The position numbers were made by a program, and so were the translations under genes. Below, piece after piece: positions 20,481-31,856 of a stretch of 49,535 nucleotides of DNA. This stretch comes from Branchiostoma floridae. Taxonomy: Eukaryota; Chordata; Leptocardii; Amphioxiformes; Branchiostomatidae. The stretch is from contig NW_023365758.1 in NCBI RefSeq assembly GCF_000003815.2, positions 166,950 through 216,484 of the forward strand. The letters run 5' to 3'. Positions within the stretch are counted from its first letter, which is position 1; every line of letters begins with the position of its first letter. Under the pieces are notes generated by a model. The model was given only the letters and a program-made list of their open reading frames with translations. It made no database searches and was not told the origin of the DNA.

Positions 20481-20975
20481 CCCTTACAACAAACCATGTC
20501 ACCGATCTTGTTTATGTCCTTGGGAAAGGCACATTACACGACTTTCCTCATTTCACCCAGGGGGAAAATCAGTACCTAGCTTCGGCTAGGGCCGTCCCTC
20601 GAAAAGGACGTTAACTGGAGGTCCCGTGTTTGAGGAGAGCCACACCGCGAGCAGGTAAAAGAATCCACCGCACTTAGTGAAAAGAGTAGGGGTCCTTCCC
20701 GGTGTGAGTGGTTCAAACCTACCGTTCTTTGGCCACAACTGGGGCAATTACTGTCGTATTGAGGTCACTAGGCGCCACTTCAGACCCTTGCTATTTAGCC
20801 CCGCCTATTGTAAGCTCAGCCCCTGACTGCGATGAGAGAATAGTCGGTCCAACCAATGATAATAATAACATGTCGGAGATGGGCCTTCCCTAGGCATTAG
20901 TCACTAGAATTACTCTGGTCCATGAACCCACGAAATTCGATTATTCGATCTATATAGATATGACAACACCTAACA
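20481..20975 (+). mobile_element. SINE or LINE 3'-tail repeat
   Basis: Contains GTACCTAGCTTCGGCTAGGG, CTGTCGTATTGAGGTCAC and a GATCTATATAGATATGACAA tail. The same sequence lies at 31857-32165 and, on the - strand, directly after the reverse-transcriptase frame at 46515-46827. It is therefore the 3' end of that LINE family or a SINE sharing its tail. Confidence 0.7.
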
Positions 20976-21089
20976 CTAACGAGAATACCCAAATCACTCT
21001 TCAAGCAGAGATATAACTTCACATAAATTTTCTTTACATGTGTGAAACAAATGAACATCACAGTTATAGGTTAAAGAATAGGTGCAACT

Positions 21090-21280
21090 GTACGGGGTAA
21101 TCAGGTAGATCAACTTTGACCTTCGACCTCCAGAGCGCTGAAGGTCAATTCACCAGGCCGCCATTTTGATTCATCGGAAGAGCTCGGGCAAAATTCCTTT
21201 TTTTCCAGTTTGGCCATTTACAAGAAAATTCTACACATTAGCAATTATTCCAGCACCATAGACTGGTAGGTAACACATTT
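21090..21280 (+). promoter_or_regulatory. Promoter/5' exon module of gene 7
   Basis: DR1-like TGACCTTCGACCT at 21117-21129, GAAGGTCA half-site, YY1-type GGCCGCCATTTTGAT at 21156-21170, donor GGTAG|GTAAC at 21270, weaker than elsewhere. The intron to 21761 is about 0.5 kb with the GGGGAGGGGGGCAG block and no transposon. Confidence 0.72.
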
Positions 21281-21763
21281 GTTTACTGCCTTTCCACTTC
21301 TTGCCTGTTGATATGTTAGTACTTTTGGACTGAACACAGGTTTCTTTCAGGAAATGATCGATTTGTAGAAAGGGGAGGGGGGCAGTAATTGTTGTTGACA
21401 TAGGCAAGGATGAACGATGATACGGTTTGATAACTCTTTAAAATAGACGATTCTGAGGCATTTGATATATGTGAGGGATTGTTTCACGTGTGTATACATG
21501 AATCATATACTGTATGATGTGTGTGCATTAGTATCTGTGTGGTGTGTGTTTACATGTGCTCAACATCGACAAGGATTGACTACGTCACGATTTGATATCA
21601 AAAAGTCTTCTGAGGGATTTGTCTTTAGGGAGGGGGTCTTTCTAACTTGTTACAGCTGTTTCACACTTGAGTGTGGCCATTGATGTTTCCACATCTACGA
21701 CCAGGAATACGCTGTGTAGTAGAGATGTGTTTTTTTTAACGTTCATCATTGTTGTTTTTAGAA

Positions 21764-23062
21764 ATGGACGAAAGAAACAGCGAGGTTGGTATGGACGATC
21801 ACCAAGCAGTGCACTCTATCGGAACCAGCAACAGCAAGAAATTAGACACGACAATGGAGCAGAACAAGGAAGGGGGCATTCCATACGAGGAAACATGCGG
21901 TGTAGAATCTGACCACCAGCCCACACAGGGCCATACAAAGCAAGGGGGCACTCTTCTGGTGAAACGTACTGTGGACAAACGCTTTGTGTGTATGGAATGT
22001 GACTATAGGGCAGCCAAAAAGGCTAACCTATTAAGACACAAAAGAAAACATACCGGTGAGAAACCCTTTAAATGTGACCAGTGTGACTATTCTGCTGCAC
22101 ATAAAGTTTCTTTAGACCTTCACCTTACTAAACACACCGGAGATAAGCCATTTATGTGTGGACAGTGCAAATACAGGACTGCTAACAGGTCTCACCTATC
22201 CGTGCATATGAGAACACATACAGGTGTGAGACCCTATAAATGCGACCTGTGTGACTATTCTGCTAAAACGAAAGACCATTTAGACGACCACATGGCTAGA
22301 CACACCGGCGAAAAACCCTACATGTGTGGTGAATGCGGATTCAGGACGGCTAGCAGGTCTCACCTATCCGTGCATATGAGAACACATACAGGTGAGAAAC
22401 CCTATAAATGCGACCTGTGTGACTATTCTGCTGCACAGAAAGGCCATTTAGACAACCACATGGCTAGACATAAGGGAGAAAAACCCTTCATGTGTGGAGA
22501 GTGCGGATACAGAACTGCTAGCAAGTCTGACTTGTCTCGACATATGAGAACACATACAGGCGATAAACCTTACAAGTGTAACCAATGTGCTTATTCTGCA
22601 GCACGGAAAGGACAGTTAGACCGACACATGACTAAACATAGTGAAGAAAAACCCTATAAATGTGACCAATGCGTCTATTCTGCCGCAACGAATAGCAGTT
22701 TAGATCAACACATGGCTAAACACAACAAACCCTCCATGTGTGGAGAGTGCGGATACAGGACGGCTGAGAGATCTAACCTTACTGTACATATGAGGAAACA
22801 TACAGGTGAGAGACCCTATAAATGTGACCTGTGTGACTATTCTGCTACACAGAAAGGCCATTTAGACGAGCACATGGCTAGACATAAGGGAGAAAAACCC
22901 TTCATGTGTGGAGAGTGCGGGTACAGGACGGCTAGCAAGTCTGACTTGTCTCGGCATATGAGAACACATACAGGTGTGAAACCTTACAAGTGTGACCAAT
23001 GCGATTATTCTGTCTCAAATATAAGGTATTTAAAGAAACACATGGTCACACACGCCTCTTGA
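21764..23062 (+). CDS. C2H2 zinc-finger protein, 13 fingers (array gene 7)
   Basis: 432 aa from ATG 21764, after acceptor TTTTTAG. Leader 1-75 (MDERNSEVGMDDHQAVH, then EETCGVESDHQP). Thirteen complete C2H2 fingers from Cys76, ending THAS. The A/B alternation breaks at fingers 8-9, two consecutive CxQC-type fingers, and the linker after finger 9 is cut to NKPSM, two residues shorter than TGEKPxM, so the fingers on either side may not track the groove together. Fingers 6-7 and 11-12 are nearly the same pair, evidence of a two-finger duplication. Intact; no frameshift. Confidence 0.92.
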   Translation: MDERNSEVGMDDHQAVHSIGTSNSKKLDTTMEQNKEGGIPYEETCGVESDHQPTQGHTKQGGTLLVKRTVDKRFVCMECDYRAAKKANLLRHKRKHTGEKPFKCDQCDYSAAHKVSLDLHLTKHTGDKPFMCGQCKYRTANRSHLSVHMRTHTGVRPYKCDLCDYSAKTKDHLDDHMARHTGEKPYMCGECGFRTASRSHLSVHMRTHTGEKPYKCDLCDYSAAQKGHLDNHMARHKGEKPFMCGECGYRTASKSDLSRHMRTHTGDKPYKCNQCAYSAARKGQLDRHMTKHSEEKPYKCDQCVYSAATNSSLDQHMAKHNKPSMCGECGYRTAERSNLTVHMRKHTGERPYKCDLCDYSATQKGHLDEHMARHKGEKPFMCGECGYRTASKSDLSRHMRTHTGVKPYKCDQCDYSVSNIRYLKKHMVTHAS

Positions 23063-24123
23063 AGAACAACAGTTTGTCGGCTCCTTGAACAAGTACGTAA
23101 GATCTGCACATGGTCAACCAGACCGCTGAGAAACCCTACATACGACGTATGAGTGGAGCGCGGCATCTAGAGACAGTGTCGTCCATCAAAGTGTTCTGCC
23201 GTTTCCTTTTCGTTCAGATTCTCTCTGTACATATCTAATATTATAATCTAGACTTTGATGTATATAGTTGCCGATTTGAACCGAGATAGCGCATGCCCTG
23301 TTCTTTCAGAAACGGCTTATTACTGTTGTCATAACGAATAGTTGCTGATATTCTAGGTGATAATGCTACCTTAATAAGATGAATGTCAATATAACACATT
23401 GACTTGTCAATACTGATTGATGTTTCATTCATCATATCATCACAAACGTTGTTAGATTATCTTTATTGCATGTATTGTTAAGTAGTGATAGTGTATGTTT
23501 GGATTTTGGTGGGGCATATTACAGGTATGGGTTTCTACTTCTGTATTGTGTCGAAAAAACGGACACTACTCGCTATGACCATGGTATGTTCAGAACTCGG
23601 GTCATCAAAACTTAAGTTCCACTTCAGTACCCTAACAAGTGGTGGGAATGGGGTTGCACATTCTAACGCTAGTTCACCTTTGTTCGTAGGGTAACCTTAA
23701 TCCGTTCTTTTAACGAACAATATATGTAGGGATATCATGTCGACCGATGATGATATCAAACTGCAATATTTCGAAACTAGCGCAATTTAAAACTACCGTC
23801 CATCGACTTGATATCCTTGGTTTTCTGTTTAGTAACACAGCGGATATAGGTTACCCCGCGGATAAAGGTGAACCAGAATCATTTTATATATCATCAAGAC
23901 ATACCCACATTCCAAATATTTGATACAGCCATCCAGGCATTCAAAAGTTATACTGTCCACGCACAAAATGATGCACGCATTCATTCATTCATACGCACAC
24001 ACATACCCACATGCATATATACAAACGTTGCCGAAAACGTCACCTTCTATAGTGGGTAATAAAACAAAGTATACAACCCAACCATACAATTACGTCATTA
24101 TTATGGGTCAAAGAAAAGATTAA
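23063..24123 (+). other. 3' flank of gene 7
   Basis: Fossil finger near 23120 (GCTGAGAAACCCTACATACG), AT-rich tail, a stretch shared with gene 8's flank (GTGTCGAAAAAACGGACACT at 23549), a CCCCGCGGATAAAGGTGAAC block near 23853 and a CA-rich tract at 23950-24020. No gene supported. Confidence 0.6.
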
Positions 24124-24315
24124 ACTGTACGGTGTAACCAGGTAAATCAACTTTAACCTTCGACCTCCAGAGCGCTGAAAGGTCAGTTCCCCAGACCGCC
24201 ATTTTGTTTCATCGGAGAATGACGGGGGCATATTCCTTCGTGTCCAGTTTGGCCGTTTTTATTACACTTCTACGCATTAGCAGTCACTCAGTACCATAAA
24301 CCGGTAGGTAAGACA
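24124..24315 (+). promoter_or_regulatory. Promoter/5' exon module of gene 8
   Basis: Variant DR1 TAACCTTCGACCT at 24154-24166, AAAGGTCA at 24178-24185, YY1-type GACCGCCATTTTGTT at 24194-24208, donor GGTAG|GTAAG with GT at 24308. The intron to 24811 carries a run of 14 G at 24572-24585. Confidence 0.72.
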
Positions 24316-24813
24316 TTTGTTTACTGCCTGTTCACTCTTTGTCCGCTAATTCCAATGTACTTAAGGTACAAAAGGTTTCCTTCAGGAAATCAATGATCTA
24401 TTTTGTAGAAAGGGGAGGGGGGCAGTACATACTAGTTGTTGACATAGGCAATGATAGACAATAATACGACTTAATAATATTTGAATTAAACGATTCTGAG
24501 GCATTTGATATATGTTAGGGGTCTTGCTCATTTGTTTCACGTGTGTGTTATGATACATCATTTTTGTGCATGGGGGGGGGGGGGGCGTGTATGTTCGTGT
24601 ATCGGTGCATGTGCTTCACATCGACAAGGATTGACTACGTCAATGTTTGATATTAGTCTTTTGTGAGATTTGTCTTTAGGGATGGGTTTTTTCTAACTTA
24701 TTACAGCTGTTGCACAATTGAGTGTACCCATTGTTGTTTCCACATCTACGACAAGGAATGCGCTGTGTAGTAGAGATATGTTTTTTCAACGTTCATCATT
24801 GTTGTTTTTAGAA

Positions 24814-26289
24814 ATGGACGAAAGAAACAGCGAGGTTGGTATGGACGATCACCAAGCTTATCACACTAGTGACGAAACAAGCAGCAGCAAAAAATTAGAC
24901 ACGGGAAGGGAGCAGAACAAGGAAGGGGACACTCTATACAAGGAAACAAGCGTAGAATCTGTCGACCATCCTCACCCTAAGGGTCGAACAGGGCAGACGG
25001 ACAGGCTTGCGGTGAAGCGTACTGTGGACAGTCGCTTTGTGTGTACGGAGTGTGACTATAGGGCAGCCACAAGGACTAACCTAATCATACACACAAGAAA
25101 ACATACTGGCGAGAAACCTTATAAATGTGACCAGTGCGACTATTCTGCTGCACAGAAAGGAAATTTAGACCAACATATGACTAAACACACCGGAGAAAAA
25201 AAATATAAATGTGATGAGTGTGACTATTCTGCTGCACAGAAAGGACATTTAGACCGACACATGGCTAAACACACCGGAGAAAAACCCTTCATGTGTGGAG
25301 AGTGTGGATACAGGACGGCTAACATGTCTTCCTTAACCAGACACATGAGAACACATACAGGTGTGAAACCCTATAAATGTGACCAGTGCGACTATTCTAC
25401 TGCACGGAAATCTCATTTGAATCGACACATCGCTAAACACACCGGCGAAAAACCCTTAATGTGTGGGGAGTGCGGATATAGGACGGCTGACAGGTCTGTT
25501 TTAACCGTACACATGAAAACACATATAGGCGAGAAACCTTATAAATGTGACCAATGTAATTATTCTACTGCACAAAAAGGAAACTTAGACCGACACATGG
25601 CTAAACACACCGGCGAAAAACCCTTCATGTGTGGAGAGTGTGGATACAGGACGGCTGACAGATCTGCGTTAAAATCACATATGGGTAAACATACAGGTGT
25701 GAAACCCTACAAATGTGACCATTGTGACTATTCTACAGCACAGAAATCTCATTTGGATCGACACTTGGCTAAACACACCGGTGAAAAACCCTTCATGTGT
25801 GGAGAGTGTGGATACAGGACGGCTGACAGGTCTTACTTAACCGTACATATGAGAACACATACAGGTGTGAAACCTTATAAGTGTGATCAGTGCGAATATT
25901 CTGCTGAACGGAAAATATATTTAGACCGACACTTGGCTAAACATACCGGAGAAAAGCCCTTCATGTGTGGAGAGTGCGGATACAGGACGGCTGACAAAAG
26001 GGCCTTAACCGTACATATGAGAAAACATACAGGTGCGAAAACTTGTAAATGTGACCGGTGCGACTATTCTACTGCAAGGAAAAACGATTTAGACTTACAC
26101 ATGGCTAAGCACACCGGAGAAAAACCCTTCATGTGTGGAGAATGCGGATACAGAACTGCTCGCAAGTCTGACTTATCTCGACATATGAGAACACATACAG
26201 GCGAGAAACCTTACAAGTGTGACCAGTGCGACTATTCTGTTACAGACAAAAGGTGTTTGAAGAAACACATTGTCACGCACGCCCCTTGA
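24814..26289 (+). CDS. C2H2 zinc-finger protein, 15 fingers (array gene 8)
   Basis: Largest member, 491 aa from ATG 24814, after acceptor TTTTTAG. The frame is open 32 codons upstream to 24718, but that is conserved intron sequence and would be used only with intron retention. Leader 1-76 (MDERNSEVGMDDHQAYH; the EETCGVES motif is altered to KETSVESVD). Fifteen complete fingers from Cys77. Fingers 2-3 are two A-type units in a row (GEKKYKCDECDYS); the rest alternate. Helices include QKGNLDQ, QKGHLDR, QKGNLDR, DRSALKS and RKSDLSR; the QxGNLxx helices suggest A-rich triplets of GAA type. Ends THAP. No lesions, so a good candidate for a functional gene. Confidence 0.93.
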   Translation: MDERNSEVGMDDHQAYHTSDETSSSKKLDTGREQNKEGDTLYKETSVESVDHPHPKGRTGQTDRLAVKRTVDSRFVCTECDYRAATRTNLIIHTRKHTGEKPYKCDQCDYSAAQKGNLDQHMTKHTGEKKYKCDECDYSAAQKGHLDRHMAKHTGEKPFMCGECGYRTANMSSLTRHMRTHTGVKPYKCDQCDYSTARKSHLNRHIAKHTGEKPLMCGECGYRTADRSVLTVHMKTHIGEKPYKCDQCNYSTAQKGNLDRHMAKHTGEKPFMCGECGYRTADRSALKSHMGKHTGVKPYKCDHCDYSTAQKSHLDRHLAKHTGEKPFMCGECGYRTADRSYLTVHMRTHTGVKPYKCDQCEYSAERKIYLDRHLAKHTGEKPFMCGECGYRTADKRALTVHMRKHTGAKTCKCDRCDYSTARKNDLDLHMAKHTGEKPFMCGECGYRTARKSDLSRHMRTHTGEKPYKCDQCDYSVTDKRCLKKHIVTHAP

Positions 26290-27582
26290 ACAGTTCACAG
26301 TTGCAAATACGAGTACTGGACGGTTGAACAACAACAGTTTGTTGGCTCCATGAACAAGTAAGTTAAGCCTGCACATGGTTGAACAAACCGCTGAGAAACC
26401 CTACATGTGAGTGGAGCGCGGCTTCACATGGATAGACCTTACATTTAGCGGCAGCTACAGAGCTAAGGCCGTCTATCGTGTATTTTAAATCGTTGTGGTT
26501 ATGCTCTCAAGTTTCAGTTTTGCAAGTTTCTTTTCCGTTCAGATCCTACCTAGACATACCTATTAGTATAGTCATAAATACATATAGTTGCTCGTTGAAG
26601 AGATTCATCAGTCACGTTTGTACACAGTTAATAGAATTTTCATCAAATACTACTTTTAGAAATGTAAACTCCCGTACCTCCAAATTTTCGATGGCTATCA
26701 GTCCATCTTGATCACAGAGTGACCTAGTGCTCGCGAGAGTTGCGAGAACTGGGTCGAGACTTGCGTGGATCTTCTGCCCCTCACCCCGCCTCCTTGCGGA
26801 GTAAGGGCAAGTAGGACTTGGGCAGCTCCAAGTTGTTGTGTTTTTGCATGCCCCAATCTTACGGAAACACATATTCAACAGTAAACCGCATAATACTGCT
26901 GTAGGAGATACTGATATTCTAGTTCATAATGCTACCTCAACTAGGTGAATGTCAATATAACACTGTAGTCATTGACTAGGTGCTGATGTTTCATACATCA
27001 TATCAAATGTTCTTAGATTATCTTCATTCTATGTATTAGAAGTGGTGATAGCATTACTAGTAGTAGTATATCATGATAATGTAAATTATCATTATTCATA
27101 TGGTCTACTTCTACAACATATCAAAAATAGATAAAGTAAAATCAATTGTTTGTTCGGCTACCTCGTGCTGTTTTTTTTTTATACAACACAAATCATAGTT
27201 TTAATGTCGATTGCCAAACAAATGACCGGCGGAGAAATTATCGGTATTGTAGCGCATACGCAGATGGCCAACTCAAAAGGATAGGTAGCCTTGGTAGAAG
27301 TGCTTTGGAAAAAAATGGATTTTGGTGGTGCTTATTGCAGGTAAGGGTTTCTACCTCGATATGGTGTCGAAAAAAACGGACACTACTCGCTATGACCACG
27401 GCATGTTCAGAACTCAGAACATGTACATAAAAACCTGAACAAGTGGCAGTGGTGCAAATTCTAACCATTTTTTATATCTTACCAAGACCTACCATCCAAG
27501 CCGTCTAAAGTTCTGCTGTCCACGCAAAAACGTGCATATGCACGTATTCATACACACATGCATATGTACAAACACTACCAAC
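26290..27582 (+). other. 3' flank of gene 8
   Basis: Fossil finger at 26390 (GCTGAGAAACCCTACATGTG). 26765-26830 (CTTCTGCCCCTCACC..) is an insertion shared only with the gene 9 flank. AT-rich tail at 26900-27080; CA tract at 27520-27570. No gene. Confidence 0.6.
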
Positions 27583-27888
27583 AACGTCACCTTTTTTTAT
27601 TATTGCAACATTAATACAATACAAAAACATAGTGGTGCCCCTACTCAAGCACACAGGCTTATATTTTAGACACCGTCACTAGACAAAATAACCACACAAC
27701 ATAGGACAAAAAAGATGAAACGGGTACGGGAACGCCTTATTCTGAAAAGAAACACACGGATAAACTTATGTTACCAATAGTAAATGATAAGTATAGTCAA
27801 AAAGCAATAAGTATTTCGGATAAGTATGATTGAGTTATGGAGAGAATTTGGGAATTTATATCAGATGTCAGTAAAGCCGATCCTTTAA

Positions 27889-28431
27889 AGGGGCATTCCA
27901 CTCCAGAAGGGAGTGTTATATTCCAATAGATGATGTATCAATTAATACATGATCAGTCGACCTTTGGTGGAATTCCACTTGTGGCGAATTACGCAACGTG
28001 TGCTTGTAAAACAATGTGACACTCACTAAACCCATGCAGACCCTACCCATGTATTCCCTATACGTGTAGACACTTCCTTTATCGTGAATATTTTCGGCAT
28101 AAATGAGGGGCGCTTAGCAAACCAAGAAGGTCAATTGTTCACAACATATCAAAGAACACATAACAGAGGTGTTTTTCTTAGCGCCCCTGAAATTAGCTTT
28201 GTAACCTAAGTTAAGTCAGGCGTTGTCATGCACATTGTATTTAGCCATAGGCTGAGATTGATTGATTTAATTAGAGGGTACTTGGGGAGTTTTGTAGAAG
28301 ACTGAATGCTTTTTGATGCGCGTGGGGCTAATGAATACTCCATTGTATAATGTTACGTAGCATACATTTGTCACTGCATACAATTAATATCTATCGGAAA
28401 ATAACAGCCCCGTCTGGAGTGGAATGCCCCT
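27889..28431. mobile_element. MITE with TTAA duplication nested in LINE
   Basis: 543 bp with inverted ends AGGGGCATTCCACTCCAG and TTAA at 27885-27888 and 28432-28435, the signature of piggyBac- or Kolobok-type elements. No coding capacity. It interrupts the LINE, so it is the younger of the two. Confidence 0.85.
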
Positions 28432-28835
28432 TTAAGTAGCAGATAAACAAAAGAACTATCAGATAACGAATTTAAATCTAACATAGGAATATTCAAGTTT
28501 TTAAGTCTGTCTAAGAGGAGTGTACGTTGTTGAACATAATTAGGACAGTGAAGCAGGTAATGAGGAATGCTTTCGCATAGGCGCCCGCAGCTGAAAGCAG
28601 GACTCGCAACTAAGTTACGAATGAACAGACTGTGATTTAAGCTGCAGGTGCCGATGTTAAGACATGTGTGTAAAGCGCAGGTGTATCTCGGTCCAAAATT
28701 GAAATATGGTACAGCAACAGGGCGAACAGATTTGACCAAATACCTTTTAAAACGAGCAGCGCTCAACAAACGAATACTAGAATCAAGAGAGTTCCATAAC
28801 TGAGTTGAGTGCGGTAAAAAGATTTTTGAAAACAA
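28432..28835 (-). pseudogene. LINE reverse-transcriptase C-terminal fragment
   Basis: Part of the antisense LINE. Encodes a PHSTQLWNSLD-type segment and a cysteine/histidine knuckle (C-x-C, H, C) typical of the C-terminus of non-LTR polyproteins. The open frame continues to 28371, but those last residues come from the MITE. Confidence 0.7.
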
Positions 28836-29374
28836 GTGATAATACTCACTGTTACTTGGAGATTGCGTTTGCTGCGAAGATTGTATGACGTTGTTGCAGA
28901 AACCTCTGGCGGTAATAAATCGGTTAAATACTTCCGTGTTTGGTCAATAACAATTTTGTGGAATAGAACAAAAGAATGAACACAACGTCGATCAGTTAAC
29001 CTTTCCCAGCCAAGTTCATGAAGAAGAGAAAACTATGAAGACCCCCTCACGGTATACCGTAAGGGAGCATTCGTACTGGATCCTCTCAATAAGCTGAGAA
29101 TCAGAAACTGAACAGCTATGCCATACAACATCAGAATTTTCCAAGGTCGAATAAAAGACTTGTAAATAACTTCCAGAATTTTAGAAATATCAATATCGGA
29201 TATATACAATTCTGAGCAGAAGTAATACACTCAAATAGCCGAGTATCAGTTACAAAACTAAGTTCAGGGAGACTAAGTTCAAGTTAACGTCACCTTCTGT
29301 GGTAAACAAATAATACAACCAAAGAACAGTGTTATTTTAACAGAGTAAAGTAATACAGTTATTTTGTTAAGGTA

Positions 29375-29562
29375 AACTGTACACTCCGTAGTGAGTCAAC
29401 TTTGACCTTCCACCCCCAAGGCGCTAAAAGGTCAGTTTCCCAGACCGCCATTTTGATTTACCGGATGATCACGGGCAAGATACCTGCGTGTCCAGTTTGG
29501 CCGTTTTTAAGACAATTCTGCTCGTTAGCAGTTAATTAGCACATAAACCGGTAGGTAAGGCA
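29375..29562 (+). promoter_or_regulatory. Promoter/5' exon module of gene 9
   Basis: The DR1 is decayed (TGACCTTCCACCC, 29403-29415); AAAGGTCA is at 29427-29434. YY1-type GACCGCCATTTTGAT at 29443-29457 is kept, and the donor GGTAG|GTAAG has GT at 29555. The intron to 29900 is short (about 350 nt). Decay of the DR1 fits the broken state of gene 9. Confidence 0.68.
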
Positions 29563-29902
29563 TTTCTTTACTGCCTGTCCACTTCTTGCCTGCTTTTTCC
29601 TTTGTACTTTAATGAGATTAAACAAAGGTTTCGGGAAATCAGTGATCGATTTGTAGTAGGGGAGTGGGGCAGTAATTACTAGTTGTTGACATAGGCATGC
29701 ATGGACAATGATACAGTTTTAAAGCTCTGACTTGAGTGCGAGTATATTCGTGTACCGATGCATGTGCTTGACATCGACAAGGATTGACAATGCCACGGTT
29801 TGATAAGTCTTTTGAGAGATTTGTCTTTGAGGAGGGAAATTGTTACGGTTGTTTCACAATTGATTGTGCCCATTGACTTTTCCATCATTGTTGTTTTTAG
29901 AA

Positions 29903-30795
29903 ATGGACAAAACAAACAGCGGGGTTGCTATGGACTATCACCAAGCTTATCACACTAGTGACGAAACAAGCAGCAGCAAAAAATTAGACACGGGAAGGGA
30001 GCAGAACAAGGAAGGGGACATTCCATACAAGGAAACAAGCGGTGGAGTAGAATCTGTCGACCGTCCTCCAGCTCAGGGTCTGACAGAGCAGACGGACAGG
30101 ATTGCGGTGAACGTACTGTGGATAAACGCTTTGCGTGTACAGACTGTGACTATATGACAGCCTCAAAGTCTAACCTATTAAGACACACAAGAAAACATAC
30201 TGGCGAGAAACCCTATAAATGTGACCAGTGTGACTATGCTGCCGCGCAGAAAAGTACTTTAGACCTTCACCTAACTACGCACACCGGAGAAAAGCCATTT
30301 ATGTGTAAAGAGTGCGGGTACAGGACGGCTAACAGGACTTACCTATCCGTACACATGAGATCACACACAGGTGTGAAACCCTATAAATGCGACCTGTGCG
30401 ACTATTCGGCTAAAACGAAAGGCCATTTAGACGACCACATGGCTAGACACACCGGAGAAAAACCCTACATGTGTGGAGAGTGCGAATACAGGACGGCTGA
30501 TAGATCTGCCTTAACCGTACACATGAGAAAGCATACAGGTGTGAAACCCTATAAATGCGACCTGTGCGACTATTCAGCTACACAGAAAGGCGATTTAGAC
30601 AAACACATGACTACACACAGCGGAGAAAAACCCTACATGTGTGGAGAGTGCGGATACAGAACTGCTCGCAAGTCTGACTTATCTCGACATATGATGAAAC
30701 ATACAGGAGATAAACCTTACAAGTGTGACCAGTGCGACTATTCTTCTACAGATAAAGGGTGTTTAAAGAAACACACTGTCACGCACGCCCCTTAA
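29903..30795 (+). pseudogene. C2H2 zinc-finger gene 9, frameshifted, 8 fingers
   Basis: ATG 29903 (MDKTNSGVAMDYHQAYH) opens a normal leader, but one A is missing near 30109-30112 (GTGAACGTACTG; relatives have GTGAAACGTACTG). The leader frame ends at 30157 before any finger. The fingers are open in another frame from ATG 30118 (MDKRFACTDCDYMTASK), 225 aa with eight complete fingers ending THAP. Translation from 30118 would give a leaderless protein, but the family product cannot be made. With 8 units it is one of the shortest members, and its finger order most resembles part of gene 7 (CDLCDYSAKTK). Confidence 0.85.
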
Positions 30796-31168
30796 ATAGT
30801 TTACAGTTGCAAACACTGGACGGTTGAACAACAACAGTTTGTCGGCTCCATGAACAAGTAAAGTCGGGCCTGCACATGGTCAAACAAACCGCTGAGAAAC
30901 CCTACATGTGAGGGGAGCGCGGGTTCACAGGAATGGACTTTACATTTAACGGCAGCTACAGACTAAGGCCGTCTATCGTGTATTTTAAATCGTTGTGGTT
31001 ATGCTTTGAAATTTCAGTTTTGCAAGTTTCTTTTCCTTTCAGATCCTTCTGCCCCTCACCAAGCCTCCTTGCGGAGTACCAGCAAGTAGGACTTGGGCAG
31101 CTCCCAGTTGCTATGTTTTTGCATGCCCCATTCTTACGGAAACACATATTCAACAGTAAACTGCACAA
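30796..31168 (+). other. 3' flank of gene 9
   Basis: Fossil finger near 30890-30930, then the stretch shared with the gene 8 flank (CTTCTGCCCCTCACC at 31047). No gene. Confidence 0.55.
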
Positions 31169-31604
31169 TACTGCTGATAAAACTGTCCGTTGTCGAGAGA
31201 ACATATAAATACTGTTCAGAGAAAGCAGTGGAAGATAAAATGCATTTCATTTGTCAATGTTCACATTACAGTTCCGAAAGAATCAAACTTTTCCTTGAAA
31301 TCTACAAAAATTTCCCAAGCTTTTATAATCTTACCGACGAACAAAAATCCATCTTCTTGCTTAAGTCGTCCAACCCCTTTATATATGAAAATGTTGGACA
31401 ATTCATCTTCCACTGCTTACGGAAAAGAAGTCAAACCCATCAATTAGCTTATGTAGAAATTGATTTAGTTTAGACGTTATTCCCTTTTTTATTTATCTAT
31501 GTTTATCATTTCCCTTCTTTGTTAAGTTTGTTTATGTATACCACTACTACCTTACCCTGTATGCAATTAGCCCTCGGGCATGAATTTGCTAATAAACTGA
31601 TAAA
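31169..31604 (+). mobile_element. LINE 3' end
   Basis: A + strand open stretch (about 31190-31470) encodes a non-LTR retrotransposon C-terminus: RTYKYCSE, then MHFICQCSHYSSERI and LFLEIYKNFPSF, a C..H..C knuckle. Ends with AATAAACTGATAAA; GATAAA recurs at both borders and may be the target duplication. Genes 6 and 8 lack it. Confidence 0.75.
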
Positions 31605-31856
31605 AGCTCCTTGGATGTTCTAGGTCATAATGCTACCTCAACTAGGTGAATGTCAATATAACACTGCAGTCATTGACTTGGTGCTGATGTTTCATACATC
31701 ATATCAAACGTTCTTGTGTATTATGCTAAAACGAATAAAGTTTTTTGAAATTGATTTTTTTTAATTAAGAAAAATCAAGCATCCTTAGATTATCTTCGTT
31801 CTACCCCCCTCACATTAGGCGCGATTCGATCGGATGACGAGTCTGCGAGTCTGGAT
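31605..31856 (+). other. 3' flank of gene 9, AT-rich tail
   Basis: Shared tail (CTAGGTCATAATGCTACCTC) with a short insertion of A/T-rich sequence near 31725-31785. No gene. Confidence 0.5.

Larger units (their letters stand above)
27594..29285 (-). mobile_element. Antisense 5'-truncated LINE
   Basis: AACGTCACCTT is duplicated at 27583-27593 and 29286-29296; sister units have it once. The + strand begins with T-rich sequence, the 3' tail in antisense. Minus-strand fragments read as the C-terminal part of a non-LTR reverse-transcriptase protein: YKSFIRP near 29140, then HSLFIRNLVASPAFSCGRLC and HYLLHCPNY (zinc-knuckle region) at about 28520-28630. Frames are interrupted. A copy of the same family lies at 38446-38933. 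Disrupted further by a MITE. Confidence 0.78.
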
